Below, piece after piece: positions 25,511 to 33,377 of a DNA stretch of 64,000 bases (positions are counted from its first letter, which is position 1; the number at the start of each line of letters is the position of its first letter). The notes beneath the pieces are model-generated. The model made no database searches. It had not been told where the DNA came from and saw nothing but the letters and a program-made list of their open reading frames with translations. A program made the position numbers and the translations under genes. This stretch comes from Streptomyces sp. NBC_01549 (GTDB lineage: Bacteria > Actinomycetota > Actinomycetes > Streptomycetales > Streptomycetaceae), in the NCBI RefSeq assembly GCF_026339955.1, contig NZ_JAPEPW010000002.1, positions 1,922,001 through 1,986,000 of the forward strand. Direction: 5' to 3'.

Positions 25511-25534
25511 CTGTAGACAATATTTCGTCGACAG
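25511..25534. promoter_or_regulatory. Inverted repeat between OFA transporter and formate dehydrogenase operon
   Basis: CTGTAGAC-AATATTTC-GTCGACAG: eight-base half-sites with one mismatch around eight bases, in the 232-base divergent gap and 47-70 bases before the first dehydrogenase-operon gene. With the preceding A, the left half (ACTGTAGAC) recurs before the GntR gene. Candidate GntR/FCD operator controlling both directions. Confidence 0.6.
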
Positions 25535-25580
25535 AGTTCGGCAGTTCCTCGGTACCCTCGACCGAACGGAGCGAGCCACA

Positions 25581-26552
25581 GTGAAAGTCGCCGTTCTCGG
25601 CGCCGGTGCGATCGGCGCCTACGTCGGCGCCGCGCTGCACCGCGCCGGCGCCGATGTGCACCTCATCGCCCGTGGACCGCATCTTGCGGCCATGAGGCAG
25701 CACGGAGTCCAAGTCCTCAGCCCGCGCGGCGACTTCGCCGCGCGCGCCCATGCCACCGACGACCCGGCCGAGGTCGGCCCGGTCGACTACGTCCTGCTCG
25801 GCCTCAAGGCCAACTCGTACGCGGCGTGCGGGCCGCTGATCGAGCCTCTGCTGCACGACACCACGGCGGTGATCGCCGCCCAGAACGGCATCCCCTGGTG
25901 GTACTTCCACCGGCACGGCGGCCCGCACGACGGCCACCGTGTGGAGAGCGTGGACCCGGACGGCGCGGTCAGTGCGGTGCTCGCGCCCGAACGGGCCATC
26001 GGGTGCGTCGTGTACGCCGCGACCGAGCTGGAAGGACCGGGAGTCGTACGGCACTTGGAGGGCACCAGGTTCTCCGTCGGTGAGCCCGACCGTTCCCTGT
26101 CCGAGCGGTGCACGGCGTTCAGCGAGGCCATGACGGCCGGGGGCCTCAAGTGCCCCGTCGAACGGGACCTGCGCAACGACATCTGGCTCAAGCTGCTCGG
26201 CAACATCTCCTTCAACCCGATCAGCGCGCTGGCCCGCGCGACGATGCGGCAGATGTGTCTGCACGGCGGCACCCGCAAGGTCATCGAGATCATGATGACC
26301 GAGACGCTCGCGGTCGCCGAGGCGCTCGGTTGTGAGGTGGGCGTCTCCATCGAACGGCGGCTGGCCGGCGCCGAGCGCGTCGGTGACCACCGCACCTCCA
26401 CGCTCCAGGACCTGGAGCGCGGCAAGCCGCTCGAACTGGACGTACTGCTGGCGGCGGTCGTCGAGCTGGCGGACATCACCGGCGTCGAGGTGCCCACCCT
26501 GCGCACCGTCCACGCCATCTCGGACCTGCTCGCGCTGAGGAGCGCCGCATGA
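25581..26552 (+). CDS. 2-Dehydropantoate 2-reductase-like protein (ApbA/PanE family) in the formate dehydrogenase operon
   Basis: 323 residues; GTG start after GGAGCGAG. N-terminal Rossmann motif VAVLGAGAIGAYVGAAL, then GLKANSY and AAQNGIPWWYF (substrate Asn), then the catalytic-Lys helix NDIWLKLLGNISFNPISALA. These are the PanE hallmarks, but the GIPWWYFHRHGG segment is typical of a side branch of the family that uses other 2-keto or 3-hydroxy acids. The stop overlaps the next gene's ATG (ATGA), so it is translationally coupled to the molybdopterin subunit. That placement hints at a role in carboxylate metabolism rather than pantothenate synthesis. Confidence 0.85.
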   Translation: MKVAVLGAGAIGAYVGAALHRAGADVHLIARGPHLAAMRQHGVQVLSPRGDFAARAHATDDPAEVGPVDYVLLGLKANSYAACGPLIEPLLHDTTAVIAAQNGIPWWYFHRHGGPHDGHRVESVDPDGAVSAVLAPERAIGCVVYAATELEGPGVVRHLEGTRFSVGEPDRSLSERCTAFSEAMTAGGLKCPVERDLRNDIWLKLLGNISFNPISALARATMRQMCLHGGTRKVIEIMMTETLAVAEALGCEVGVSIERRLAGAERVGDHRTSTLQDLERGKPLELDVLLAAVVELADITGVEVPTLRTVHAISDLLALRSAA

Positions 26553-28468
26553 GGAAACGTGAATCGAAGATCTACACCCGGCTCACGCACCCCCTGGTGC
26601 GTGACGCGCGCGACGAGCCCTTCCGGCGGGCCACCTGGGACGAGGCCCTGACCCGCGCGGCGGCGGGGCTGAGTGCCGCCCGGGGCGCCTTCGGCCTGTT
26701 CTCGTGCGCCCGCGCGACCAACGAGATGAACTACGTGGCCCAGAAGTTCGCCCGGGTCGTGATGGGCACGAACAACGTCGACTCCTGCAACCGCACCTGC
26801 CACGCCCCGAGCGTCGCCGGCCTCTCCGCCGCCTTCGGCTCCGGCGGCGGCACCTCCTCGTACGCGGAGGCGGAGGAGACCGACCTCATCGTGATGTGGG
26901 GCTCCAACGCCCGCTTCGCGCACCCGATCTTCTTCCAGCACGTGCTGAAGGGGATCAGGAACGGCGCCCGGATGTACGCGGTCGACCCGCGCCGTACGTC
27001 CACGGCCGAGTGGGCGGAGAGCTGGCTCGGGCTGAACGTCGGCACCGACATCCCGATGGCGCACGCGATCGGCCGCGAGATCATCCACGCGGGCCTCGCC
27101 AACCACGCCTTCATCGAGCGGGCCACCAGCGGCTTCGAGGAGTACAAGGCGCTCGTCGAGCCCTGGACGCTGTCGCTGGCCGAGAAGGTGACGGGCGTAC
27201 CGGCGGCGGCGATACGGCAGTTGGCGCACGCCTACGCACGGGCCGAGCGCGCCCAGCTGTGCTGGACCCTCGGCATCACCGAGCATCACAACGGCACCGA
27301 CAACGTCCGCGCGCTGATCAACCTGTCCCTGCTGACGGGGCATGTCGGCCGCCACGGCTCCGGACTCCAGCCCCTGCGCGGGCAGAACAACGTGCAGGGC
27401 GGCGGCGACATGGGCGCCATCCCCAACCGCCTCCCCGGCTTCCAGGACATCCTCGACCCCGGGGCGCGGATGAAGTTCGAGTCCGCCTGGGACACCGTCA
27501 TCCAGCCGCACTACGGGCTGAACCTGACGGAGATGTTCGACGCCATGGAGGAGGGCACGCTCAAGGCCGTCTACTGCATCGGTGAGAACCCGGCGCAGTC
27601 GGAGGCGGACAGCGAGCAGGCGGTACGGCGGCTCGGTGCCCTCGACTTCCTCGTCGTGCAGGACATATTCCTCACGAAGACAGCCCAGTTGGCGGACGTC
27701 GTGCTGCCCGCGACCGCCGGATGGGCGGAGACGGAGGGTACGACCACCAACAGCGAACGGCGCGTGCAGCGCGTACGCGCCGCGGTGACTCCGCCCGGTG
27801 AGGCCCGTGAGGACATCGACATCCTCTGTGACCTCGCCGCGCGCCTCGGCCACGACTGGAAGTACGCCGACGCCGAGGCCGTCTGGAACGAGCTGCGGTC
27901 GGTGTCGCCGGACCACTACGGGATGACGTACGAACGCCTGGCAAAGCACCAGGGCATCCAGTGGCCCTGCCCCGACACCGCGCGCCTCGAACCCACCTAC
28001 CTGCACGGCCGGTTGTGGGCGTCCGACCCCGCCGAGCGCGGACGGCCCGCACCCTTCGGGCTGGTCCAGCACGACCCGCCCGTCGACCTGACGGACGAGC
28101 GGTACCCGATCCGGCTCACCACCGGGCGGCGGCTCGACTCGTACAACACCGGGGTGCAGAGCGGCGGTTTCGCCTCGCCGCTGCGGCGCGGCGAATACGT
28201 CGAGCTCTGCCCGGAGGACGCGGAGCGCTACGGGGTCGTGGTGGGCGAGAAGGTCCAGGTCTCCTCGCGCCGGGGATCGGTCGTGGCACCCGTGTGGATC
28301 GACACGGCGCTGCGGCCCGGACTCGCGTTCATGACCATGCACTTTCCCGACGAGGTGGACACCAACCAGCTGACGATCGAGGCGAACTGCCCGATCGCGG
28401 GGACGGCGGAGTTCAAGGCGTCGGCCATCCGGATCGAGAAGCTGCCGGTCGCGATTCAAGTGAGGTGA
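26549..28468 (+). CDS. Formate dehydrogenase molybdopterin subunit lacking its N-terminal Fe4S4 domain
   Basis: 639 residues. It begins MRKRESKIYTRLTHPLVRD, the point that normally follows the N-terminal Fe4S4 domain of formate dehydrogenase alpha chains. The active site is SCNRTCHAPSVAGL with Cys84-His85, a cysteine in the place of selenocysteine. Molybdopterin-binding blocks are present (IVMWGSNARFAHPIFF, YAVDPRRTSTAEWA, GENPAQSEADS, C-terminal molydopterin dinucleotide domain with LTTGRRLDSYNTGVQSGG). The missing domain occurs at the C-terminus of the iron-sulfur subunit two genes downstream, so the chain is split in two. Predicted to oxidise formate to CO2 in the cytoplasm and pass electrons to the NuoE/NuoF-type subunit. 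Confidence 0.9.
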   Translation: MRKRESKIYTRLTHPLVRDARDEPFRRATWDEALTRAAAGLSAARGAFGLFSCARATNEMNYVAQKFARVVMGTNNVDSCNRTCHAPSVAGLSAAFGSGGGTSSYAEAEETDLIVMWGSNARFAHPIFFQHVLKGIRNGARMYAVDPRRTSTAEWAESWLGLNVGTDIPMAHAIGREIIHAGLANHAFIERATSGFEEYKALVEPWTLSLAEKVTGVPAAAIRQLAHAYARAERAQLCWTLGITEHHNGTDNVRALINLSLLTGHVGRHGSGLQPLRGQNNVQGGGDMGAIPNRLPGFQDILDPGARMKFESAWDTVIQPHYGLNLTEMFDAMEEGTLKAVYCIGENPAQSEADSEQAVRRLGALDFLVVQDIFLTKTAQLADVVLPATAGWAETEGTTTNSERRVQRVRAAVTPPGEAREDIDILCDLAARLGHDWKYADAEAVWNELRSVSPDHYGMTYERLAKHQGIQWPCPDTARLEPTYLHGRLWASDPAERGRPAPFGLVQHDPPVDLTDERYPIRLTTGRRLDSYNTGVQSGGFASPLRRGEYVELCPEDAERYGVVVGEKVQVSSRRGSVVAPVWIDTALRPGLAFMTMHFPDEVDTNQLTIEANCPIAGTAEFKASAIRIEKLPVAIQVR

Positions 28469-28469
28469 T

Positions 28470-30305
28470 GTGGTGGATCTGCACTTCGGTGACAGCAAGC
28501 CGACGGACGAGGAGCGGGCGGCGGTCGACGCTCTGCTCGGCCCTCCGCAGTCCTCGTGGGAGGGCGCCGCCCGCGATGAGATGAGGGCCGCCGACCTCAG
28601 GTGGGCGCGCGGCGGCCGGGAGGCACGGGAGCGCCGCGACCTGCTGTTGCCGGGGCTGCACGCCGTCAACGACCGGATCGGCTGGATCAGCGAGGGTGCG
28701 CTCGACTATCTGTGCCGCCGGCTGACCGTGCCGCCGGCGGAGGCGTACGGGGTCGCGACCTTCTACGCGATGTTCTCGGTGAAGCCGCGCCCCGCGACCG
28801 TGCTCCACGTGTGCACGGACCTCGCGTGCGCGGCGGCGGGAGCGGCGGAGCTGTGCGCCGGGGTCGAGGCCCGCCTCGGGCCCGGCAGCGGCGTCGGCGT
28901 CGAACGCAGCCCCTGCCTGGGTCTGTGCGAGCGCGCTCCGGCGGCTCTCGCGGTCAGGGCGGGCGATCCGGTGCGTACGGCCGTCTCGGCGCCCACCACC
29001 GTCGCGTGGGCGACGGAGGCGGCGAGCGCCCCCGACTCGGCGCCCGAGGAGCCCCCCGCGGCCTTCGCGGTGCCCCAGGCGGGCGATCCCTCCCTCGTGC
29101 TGCTGAGCCGTGTCGGCGTGGTCGACCCCGCCTCGCTCGACGACTACCGGGCGCACGGCGGGTACGCGGCGCTGCGGCGGGCCTTCGCACTCGGGCCGGC
29201 CGGGGTCATCCGCGAGGTCACCGACGCGGGCCTGGTCGGACGTGGCGGCGCTGCCTTCCCCACCGGCCGCAAATGGCAGGCCACGGCGTCCCAGCCCGAC
29301 CGTCCGCACTACCTGGTGTGCAATGCCGACGAGTCCGAGCCGGGCACCTTCAAGGACCGGGTCGTCATGGAGGGCGACCCGTACGCGCTCGTCGAGGCGA
29401 TGACGGTCGCGGCGTACGCGATCGGCGCGCACAAGGGTTACCTCTATCTGCGCGGCGAGTACCCGCGCGCCCTGCACCGCATGGAGCACGCCATCGGGCA
29501 GGCACGCGCGCGTGGCCTGCTCGGCGACGACGTCCTCGGCCACGGGTACGCCTTCGACATCGAGATCCGGCGGGGCGCGGGTGCGTACATCTGCGGCGAG
29601 GAGACCGCCCTGTTCAACTCGATCGAGGGGTACAGAGGAGAGCCGCGTTCCAAACCGCCCTTCCCTGTGGAGAAGGGTTTGTTCGGCAAACCCACTGCCG
29701 AGAACAACGTCGAGACCCTGGTGAACGTCCTGCCGATCCTGACGAGGGGGGCCGAGGCGTACGCGGCGATCGGCACCCCGGGCTCCACCGGTCCGAAGCT
29801 GTACTGCGTGTCGGGCACCGTGGACCGGCCTGGGATCTACGAACTGCCGTTCGGATCGACCCTGGGCGAGCTGCTCGCACTGGCGGGCGTACGTGAGCGG
29901 CTGCGCGCGGTGCTGCTCGGCGGCGCGGCGGGCGGCTTCGTACGCCCCGACGAGCTGGACATCCCGCTCACCTTCGAGGGCACCCGGGCGGCGGGCACGA
30001 CCCTCGGCTCGGGCGTGGTCATGGCCTTCGACGACACGGTCCCGCTCCCCCGCCTCCTGCTGCGCATCGCCGAGTTCTTCCGCGACGAGTCGTGCGGGCA
30101 GTGCGTGCCGTGCCGGGTCGGGACCGTACGGCAGGAGGAGGCGCTGCACCGGATCGCCGAGCGGACCGGCGCGGCGGCCGCTGACGACATCGCCCTGCTC
30201 AGAGAGGTCGGCCGCGCGATGCGGGACGCCTCGATCTGCGGTCTCGGGCAGACCGCGTGGAACGCCGTGGAGTCCGCGATCGACCGCTTGGGGGCCTACG
30301 AATGA
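28470..30305 (+). CDS. NuoE-NuoF fusion, NAD-reducing subunit of formate dehydrogenase
   Basis: 611 residues; starts with GTG-GTG one base after the previous stop, behind GAGGTGA, so the second GTG (28473) may be the true start. Residues about 55-160 are the thioredoxin-like NuoE part with 2Fe-2S ligands Cys115, Cys120, Cys149 and Cys153 (HVCTDLAC, SPCLGLC). Residues about 195-611 are NuoF: GRGGAAFPTGRKWQA (NADH), CNADESEPGTFKDR (FMN), GAGAYICGEETAL and the 4Fe-4S motif ESCGQCVPCRVG. It oxidises or reduces NAD(H) via FMN. Fused rather than separate subunits (compare FdsG and FdsB). A 35-residue Ala/Pro-rich linker joins the halves. Confidence 0.93.
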   Translation: MVDLHFGDSKPTDEERAAVDALLGPPQSSWEGAARDEMRAADLRWARGGREARERRDLLLPGLHAVNDRIGWISEGALDYLCRRLTVPPAEAYGVATFYAMFSVKPRPATVLHVCTDLACAAAGAAELCAGVEARLGPGSGVGVERSPCLGLCERAPAALAVRAGDPVRTAVSAPTTVAWATEAASAPDSAPEEPPAAFAVPQAGDPSLVLLSRVGVVDPASLDDYRAHGGYAALRRAFALGPAGVIREVTDAGLVGRGGAAFPTGRKWQATASQPDRPHYLVCNADESEPGTFKDRVVMEGDPYALVEAMTVAAYAIGAHKGYLYLRGEYPRALHRMEHAIGQARARGLLGDDVLGHGYAFDIEIRRGAGAYICGEETALFNSIEGYRGEPRSKPPFPVEKGLFGKPTAENNVETLVNVLPILTRGAEAYAAIGTPGSTGPKLYCVSGTVDRPGIYELPFGSTLGELLALAGVRERLRAVLLGGAAGGFVRPDELDIPLTFEGTRAAGTTLGSGVVMAFDDTVPLPRLLLRIAEFFRDESCGQCVPCRVGTVRQEEALHRIAERTGAAAADDIALLREVGRAMRDASICGLGQTAWNAVESAIDRLGAYE

Positions 30306-31162
30306 CCGCGATACCGCTGGGAGTGCCGCGTCGGCTCGTCGAGTTCACCCTCGACGGGCAGGAGACCAGGGTTCCCGAGGGCTCGACGATCCTGGACGCC
30401 TGCCGGGCGGCGGGCAAGGACGTCCCCACCCTCTGCCAGGGCGACACGCTCACCCCCAAGAACGCCTGCCGGGTCTGTGTCGTCGAGCTCGAGGGCGCCC
30501 GGACCCTCGTCCCGGCCTGCTCCCGCAAGGCGGAGCCGGGCATGGAAGTGCGGACGGACACCGAGCGGGCCCGCCACAGCCGCAAGATCGTCATCGAGCT
30601 CCTCGCCTCCTCGGTCGACCTGTCGACCACCCCGAAGGTGGCCGGGTGGATCAAGGAGTACGAGGCCAAACCGGACCGTTTCGGCCCCGACGCGGCGCGC
30701 CTCGACGAGGAACCGAAGATCGACAACGACCTCTACGTCCGCGACTACGACAAGTGCATCCTCTGCTACAAGTGCGTCGACGCGTGTGGCGACCAGTGGC
30801 AGAACACCTTCGCGATCTCGGTCGCGGGGCGCGGTTTCGACGCCCGGATCGCCGTCGAGCACGACGCCCCGCTGACCGACTCGGCGTGCGTGTACTGCGG
30901 CAACTGCATCGAGGTGTGCCCGACGGGGGCGCTGTCGTTCAAGTCGGAGTTCGACATGCGGGCCGCGGGTACATGGGACGAGTCGGCGCAGACCGAGACG
31001 ACGACGGTGTGCGCGTACTGCGGTGTGGGCTGCAACCTCACCCTGCACGTGCAGGACAATGAGATCGTCAAGGTCACCTCCCCGCACGACAACCCGGTGA
31101 CCCACGGCAATCTCTGCATCAAGGGCCGCTTCGGCTACCAGCACGTACAGAACCGGGACTGA
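30302..31162 (+). CDS. Iron-sulfur subunit of formate dehydrogenase carrying the detached Fe4S4 domain of the alpha chain
   Basis: 286 residues; ATG overlaps the previous stop (ATGA). Order of clusters: 2Fe-2S ferredoxin domain (Cys45, Cys56, Cys59, Cys73), then two 4Fe-4S motifs (Cys152-155-158-162 in CILCYKCVDAC; Cys196-199-202-206 in CVYCGNCIEVC), then CAYCGVGC at 237-244 with Cys272 in GNLCIKGRFGYQHVQNRD. The last block is the N-terminal Fe4S4 domain of molybdopterin formate dehydrogenases, including the Lys of CIKG thought to relay electrons from the molybdopterin. In Fds-type enzymes all of this is the N-terminal part of a single alpha subunit. Confidence 0.92.
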   Translation: MTAIPLGVPRRLVEFTLDGQETRVPEGSTILDACRAAGKDVPTLCQGDTLTPKNACRVCVVELEGARTLVPACSRKAEPGMEVRTDTERARHSRKIVIELLASSVDLSTTPKVAGWIKEYEAKPDRFGPDAARLDEEPKIDNDLYVRDYDKCILCYKCVDACGDQWQNTFAISVAGRGFDARIAVEHDAPLTDSACVYCGNCIEVCPTGALSFKSEFDMRAAGTWDESAQTETTTVCAYCGVGCNLTLHVQDNEIVKVTSPHDNPVTHGNLCIKGRFGYQHVQNRD

Positions 31163-31169
31163 TCAGGAC

Positions 31170-32027
31170 ATGGGACGAGTCACGGAACGACGCAAGGTGA
31201 TCCGCATCCGGGACGGGGCGGTCTCCACCCGCCCGGACACGCTCGTCGCCGAGGAGCCACTGGAGATCCGCCTCAACGGGAAACCGCTCGCGATCACCAT
31301 GCGGACCCCGGGCGACGACTTCGCGCTCGCGGCGGGCTTCCTCGTCAGCGAGGGGGTGTTCGGCAGGGCCGACGAGCTGCAGAACATCGTCTACTGTGCG
31401 GGCGCCACGGTGGACGGGTCGAACACGTACAACATCGTGGACGTCCGGACCGCGCCGGGCGTCGTGATGCCCGACATCACCCTGGAGCGCAACGTCTACA
31501 CGACCTCCTCCTGCGGCCTGTGCGGCAAGGCGAGCCTGGACGCGGTCCGCACGACGGCCCGCTGGGCCATCGACGACGGCGCCGAGGCTCCCCCGGTCCG
31601 GCTGGAGCCGGCTCTCCTCGCCGGCCTCCCCGACCGGCTGCGCGCGGCCCAGCGGGTCTTCGACCGGACCGGGGGTCTGCACGCGGCGGCCCTGTTCACC
31701 GAGGACGGGGAGCTGCTCGACGTGCGGGAGGACGTGGGCCGGCACAACGCGGTCGACAAGCTGGTCGGGCGTGCCCTGCAACGCGGCGACCTCCCGCTCT
31801 CCCGCACGATCCTGCTGGTGTCGGGCCGTGCCTCCTTCGAGCTGGCGCAGAAGGCGGTCATGGCGGGCATCCCCGTACTGGCGGCCGTCTCGGCACCGTC
31901 CTCGCTGGCGGTGGACCTGGCCGCCGAGACCGGGCTGACCCTGGTGGGCTTCCTGCGCGGCCCCTCCATGAACGTGTACGCGGGCGAGCACCGCATCGCC
32001 CTGCGGGCCGCGGCCGCCCAGGGCTGA
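31170..32027 (+). CDS. fdhD: Formate dehydrogenase accessory sulfurtransferase FdhD
   Basis: 285 residues. The CxxC motif that carries the persulfide is SSCGLCGK near residue 113. LNGKPLAITMRTPGDDFALAAGFLVSEG and EDVGRHNAVDKLVGRAL are family signatures. FdhD moves sulfur from a cysteine desulfurase to the bis-MGD cofactor, a step needed for active formate dehydrogenase. It starts eight bases after the iron-sulfur subunit and closes the operon; a hairpin with a T-run follows. Confidence 0.96.
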   Translation: MGRVTERRKVIRIRDGAVSTRPDTLVAEEPLEIRLNGKPLAITMRTPGDDFALAAGFLVSEGVFGRADELQNIVYCAGATVDGSNTYNIVDVRTAPGVVMPDITLERNVYTTSSCGLCGKASLDAVRTTARWAIDDGAEAPPVRLEPALLAGLPDRLRAAQRVFDRTGGLHAAALFTEDGELLDVREDVGRHNAVDKLVGRALQRGDLPLSRTILLVSGRASFELAQKAVMAGIPVLAAVSAPSSLAVDLAAETGLTLVGFLRGPSMNVYAGEHRIALRAAAAQG

Positions 32028-32049
32028 CCGGCTCCCCGCGACACGGCGG

Positions 32050-32110
32050 CGGGGCCCCGACCGGCGGGGAGCGCCCCCTGCGCCGTAGGGGCCCCGACCC
32101 CCCTTTTTTT
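32050..32110 (+). terminator. Hairpin plus T7 run ending the formate dehydrogenase operon
   Basis: CGGGGCCCC at 32050-32058 pairs with GGGGCCCCG at 32088-32096; ACCCCCC and seven T residues (32104-32110) follow. A canonical intrinsic terminator is rare in such GC-rich DNA, which makes this one notable. Confidence 0.75.
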
Positions 32111-32139
32111 AGGGCTCGGTTCGTTTCCGGGGCGGCAAA

Positions 32140-32249
32140 GCCTGTGTCGAGAGCGCGACCGTGCTCGACCCTCCTTCGTCGGGCCTCCGCGCTCCCCCGC
32201 TCTCGGCTCCGCTCGAGCGGGGGGACCCCCATGACCTCTCGACACAGGC
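32140..32249. repeat. Intergenic element with nested inverted repeats
   Basis: GCCTGTGTCGAGAG at 32140-32153 is repeated inverted, perfectly, at 32236-32249. Inside lies a second hairpin, CCCCCGCTC (32194-32202) with GAGCGGGGG (32215-32223). The inner CTC-CCCCGCTCTCGG.TCGAGCGGGG pattern resembles a palindromic element that recurs between genes in many Streptomyces genomes. No protein-coding sense is evident. Confidence 0.7.
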
Positions 32250-32278
32250 GCGCCCCTTCGGCTCACTCGCCGGGGGGA

Positions 32279-32821
32279 TCAGGCTGCGCTGAAGTGCACC
32301 TGCGCGGCGGTCACGACCGTACCCAGGCGTGGGAAGTCGAGGCGGACGGAGGCCTCGTGTTCGGGTGCGGTGAGGGCGGCCATCGCGTCCTCGGCGAAGA
32401 CGAGGTCGTAGCCGAGGTCGCCGGCGGCGCGGGCGGTGGACTCGACGCCGAGGTTGGTGGCGATCCCGCCGAACACCAGTGTGGAGATGCCGTGTTCCCG
32501 CAGCCGCTCGTCGAGACCGCTGCCCTGGAACCCACCGATGGTCCGCTTCACGATCTCGAGGTCTCCCTCCGCCGCGAGCCCGGCGACGAGTCCGCTGCCG
32601 GGCGGCTGCTCGGGCAGCCCGGGCCGTTCGCCCCTGACGAGCACGACGAGCGCGCCCGCCTTGCGGAAGGCGGCCGCCAGCTCCTCGGCGGCGGCGAGGA
32701 CTTCGGTGCCCTTGCGGGGTTCCACGGGCAGCCCCACGATGCGCTCCATCAGATCCACGAGCACCAGGGCGGTGCGCGCGGGGTCGAGGGCGAGTCGGGG
32801 TTCGGTTTCGGGTGCGGTCAT
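32279..32821 (-). CDS. Isochorismatase-fold hydrolase lacking the usual catalytic cysteine
   Basis: 180 residues. The Asp (VLVDLMER) and Lys (VKRTIGGFQGSGL) of the cysteine-hydrolase triad are seen, but the third position, normally Cys in a GIATNxCVxxTAR context, reads GIATNLGVESTARAA, so the nucleophile is Gly. True isochorismatases also lack this Cys and use water directly, so the enzyme may hydrolyse an enol ether or another non-amide bond, or be inactive. No siderophore or phenazine genes are nearby. Monocistronic, convergent with fdhD. Confidence 0.85.
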   Translation of the reverse strand: MTAPETEPRLALDPARTALVLVDLMERIVGLPVEPRKGTEVLAAAEELAAAFRKAGALVVLVRGERPGLPEQPPGSGLVAGLAAEGDLEIVKRTIGGFQGSGLDERLREHGISTLVFGGIATNLGVESTARAAGDLGYDLVFAEDAMAALTAPEHEASVRLDFPRLGTVVTAAQVHFSAA

Positions 32822-32840
32822 GACGGAACGTTAGCCCGCC

Positions 32841-33275
32841 CTAGCCGTCCGTACCGGAAATCCGGATCAACAGGCCCATGAACTGCTCCCGCTCGGCCTC
32901 CGAGAGTGGTGAGAGGAGCGCGTCATTGGCCTCGCGCGCCACCTGTTCGCAGCGCTCGAGGAGGTGTGCGCCCTCCTCGGTGATGGACACCGCGTTCTTG
33001 CGACGGTCCTTGGGGTCGGGTTCGCGCAGGACCAGGCCGGCGCCCTGGAGGTCGTTGAGGACACCGACCATGTCCTTGGGGTCGAGCTGGATGCTGCGGC
33101 CCAGTTCGGCCTGGGCGACGGGTCCGAGATCGGAGACGGCGGAGAGCACCACGTGATGCCACATCTTCATGCCTTCGGCGGCCAGCGCCTCCGCGACGAG
33201 GGATCGGCCGCGGGCAGCGGCACGACCGAGGAGCCAGCTGGGGAGGGAGCGGATGGCGGGAAGGGGGGCGGACAT
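32841..33275 (-). CDS. MarR-family transcriptional regulator
   Basis: 144 residues; the winged helix lies at about 35-110 with SDLGPVAQAELGRSIQLDPKDMVGVLNDLQGAGLVLREPDPKDRRKN, the MarR DNA-binding block including the conserved wing DxRxK. Divergent from a quinone-reductase-like gene 103 bases away; perfect palindromes in the gap overlap the likely promoters. MarR regulators in this layout respond to phenolics, quinones or oxidants and repress the divergent gene and themselves. Confidence 0.9.
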   Translation of the reverse strand: MSAPLPAIRSLPSWLLGRAAARGRSLVAEALAAEGMKMWHHVVLSAVSDLGPVAQAELGRSIQLDPKDMVGVLNDLQGAGLVLREPDPKDRRKNAVSITEEGAHLLERCEQVAREANDALLSPLSEAEREQFMGLLIRISGTDG

Positions 33276-33296
33276 GGGGCCAGCGTAGCGAATAAC

Positions 33297-33342
33297 CATT
33301 GGGTATCCCAATGAATCCAGGATACCGTTGGAACCCCCAACG
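33297..33342. promoter_or_regulatory. MarR-type operator array
   Basis: CATTGGG-TAT-CCCAATG (33297-33313) is a perfect 17-base palindrome; CGTTGG-AACCC-CCAACG (33326-33342) is a second; and GGTATCC (33302-33308) pairs with GGATACC (33320-33326) between them. All fall in the divergent MarR/quinone reductase gap. Confidence 0.75.
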
Positions 33343-33377
33343 ACCTGAGGGTCTCCCCCCTCACCCCTGGAGGTGCG

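Noticed and set aside
26788..26806. Selenocysteine at the formate dehydrogenase active site
   Set aside because: The codon at the active-site position is TGC in CNRTCHAP, not TGA, and no SECIS-like need arises.
25787..28669. A 960-residue open frame on the minus strand
   Set aside because: Antisense shadow of the ketopantoate-reductase-like and formate dehydrogenase genes, with no recognisable domain or ribosome site.
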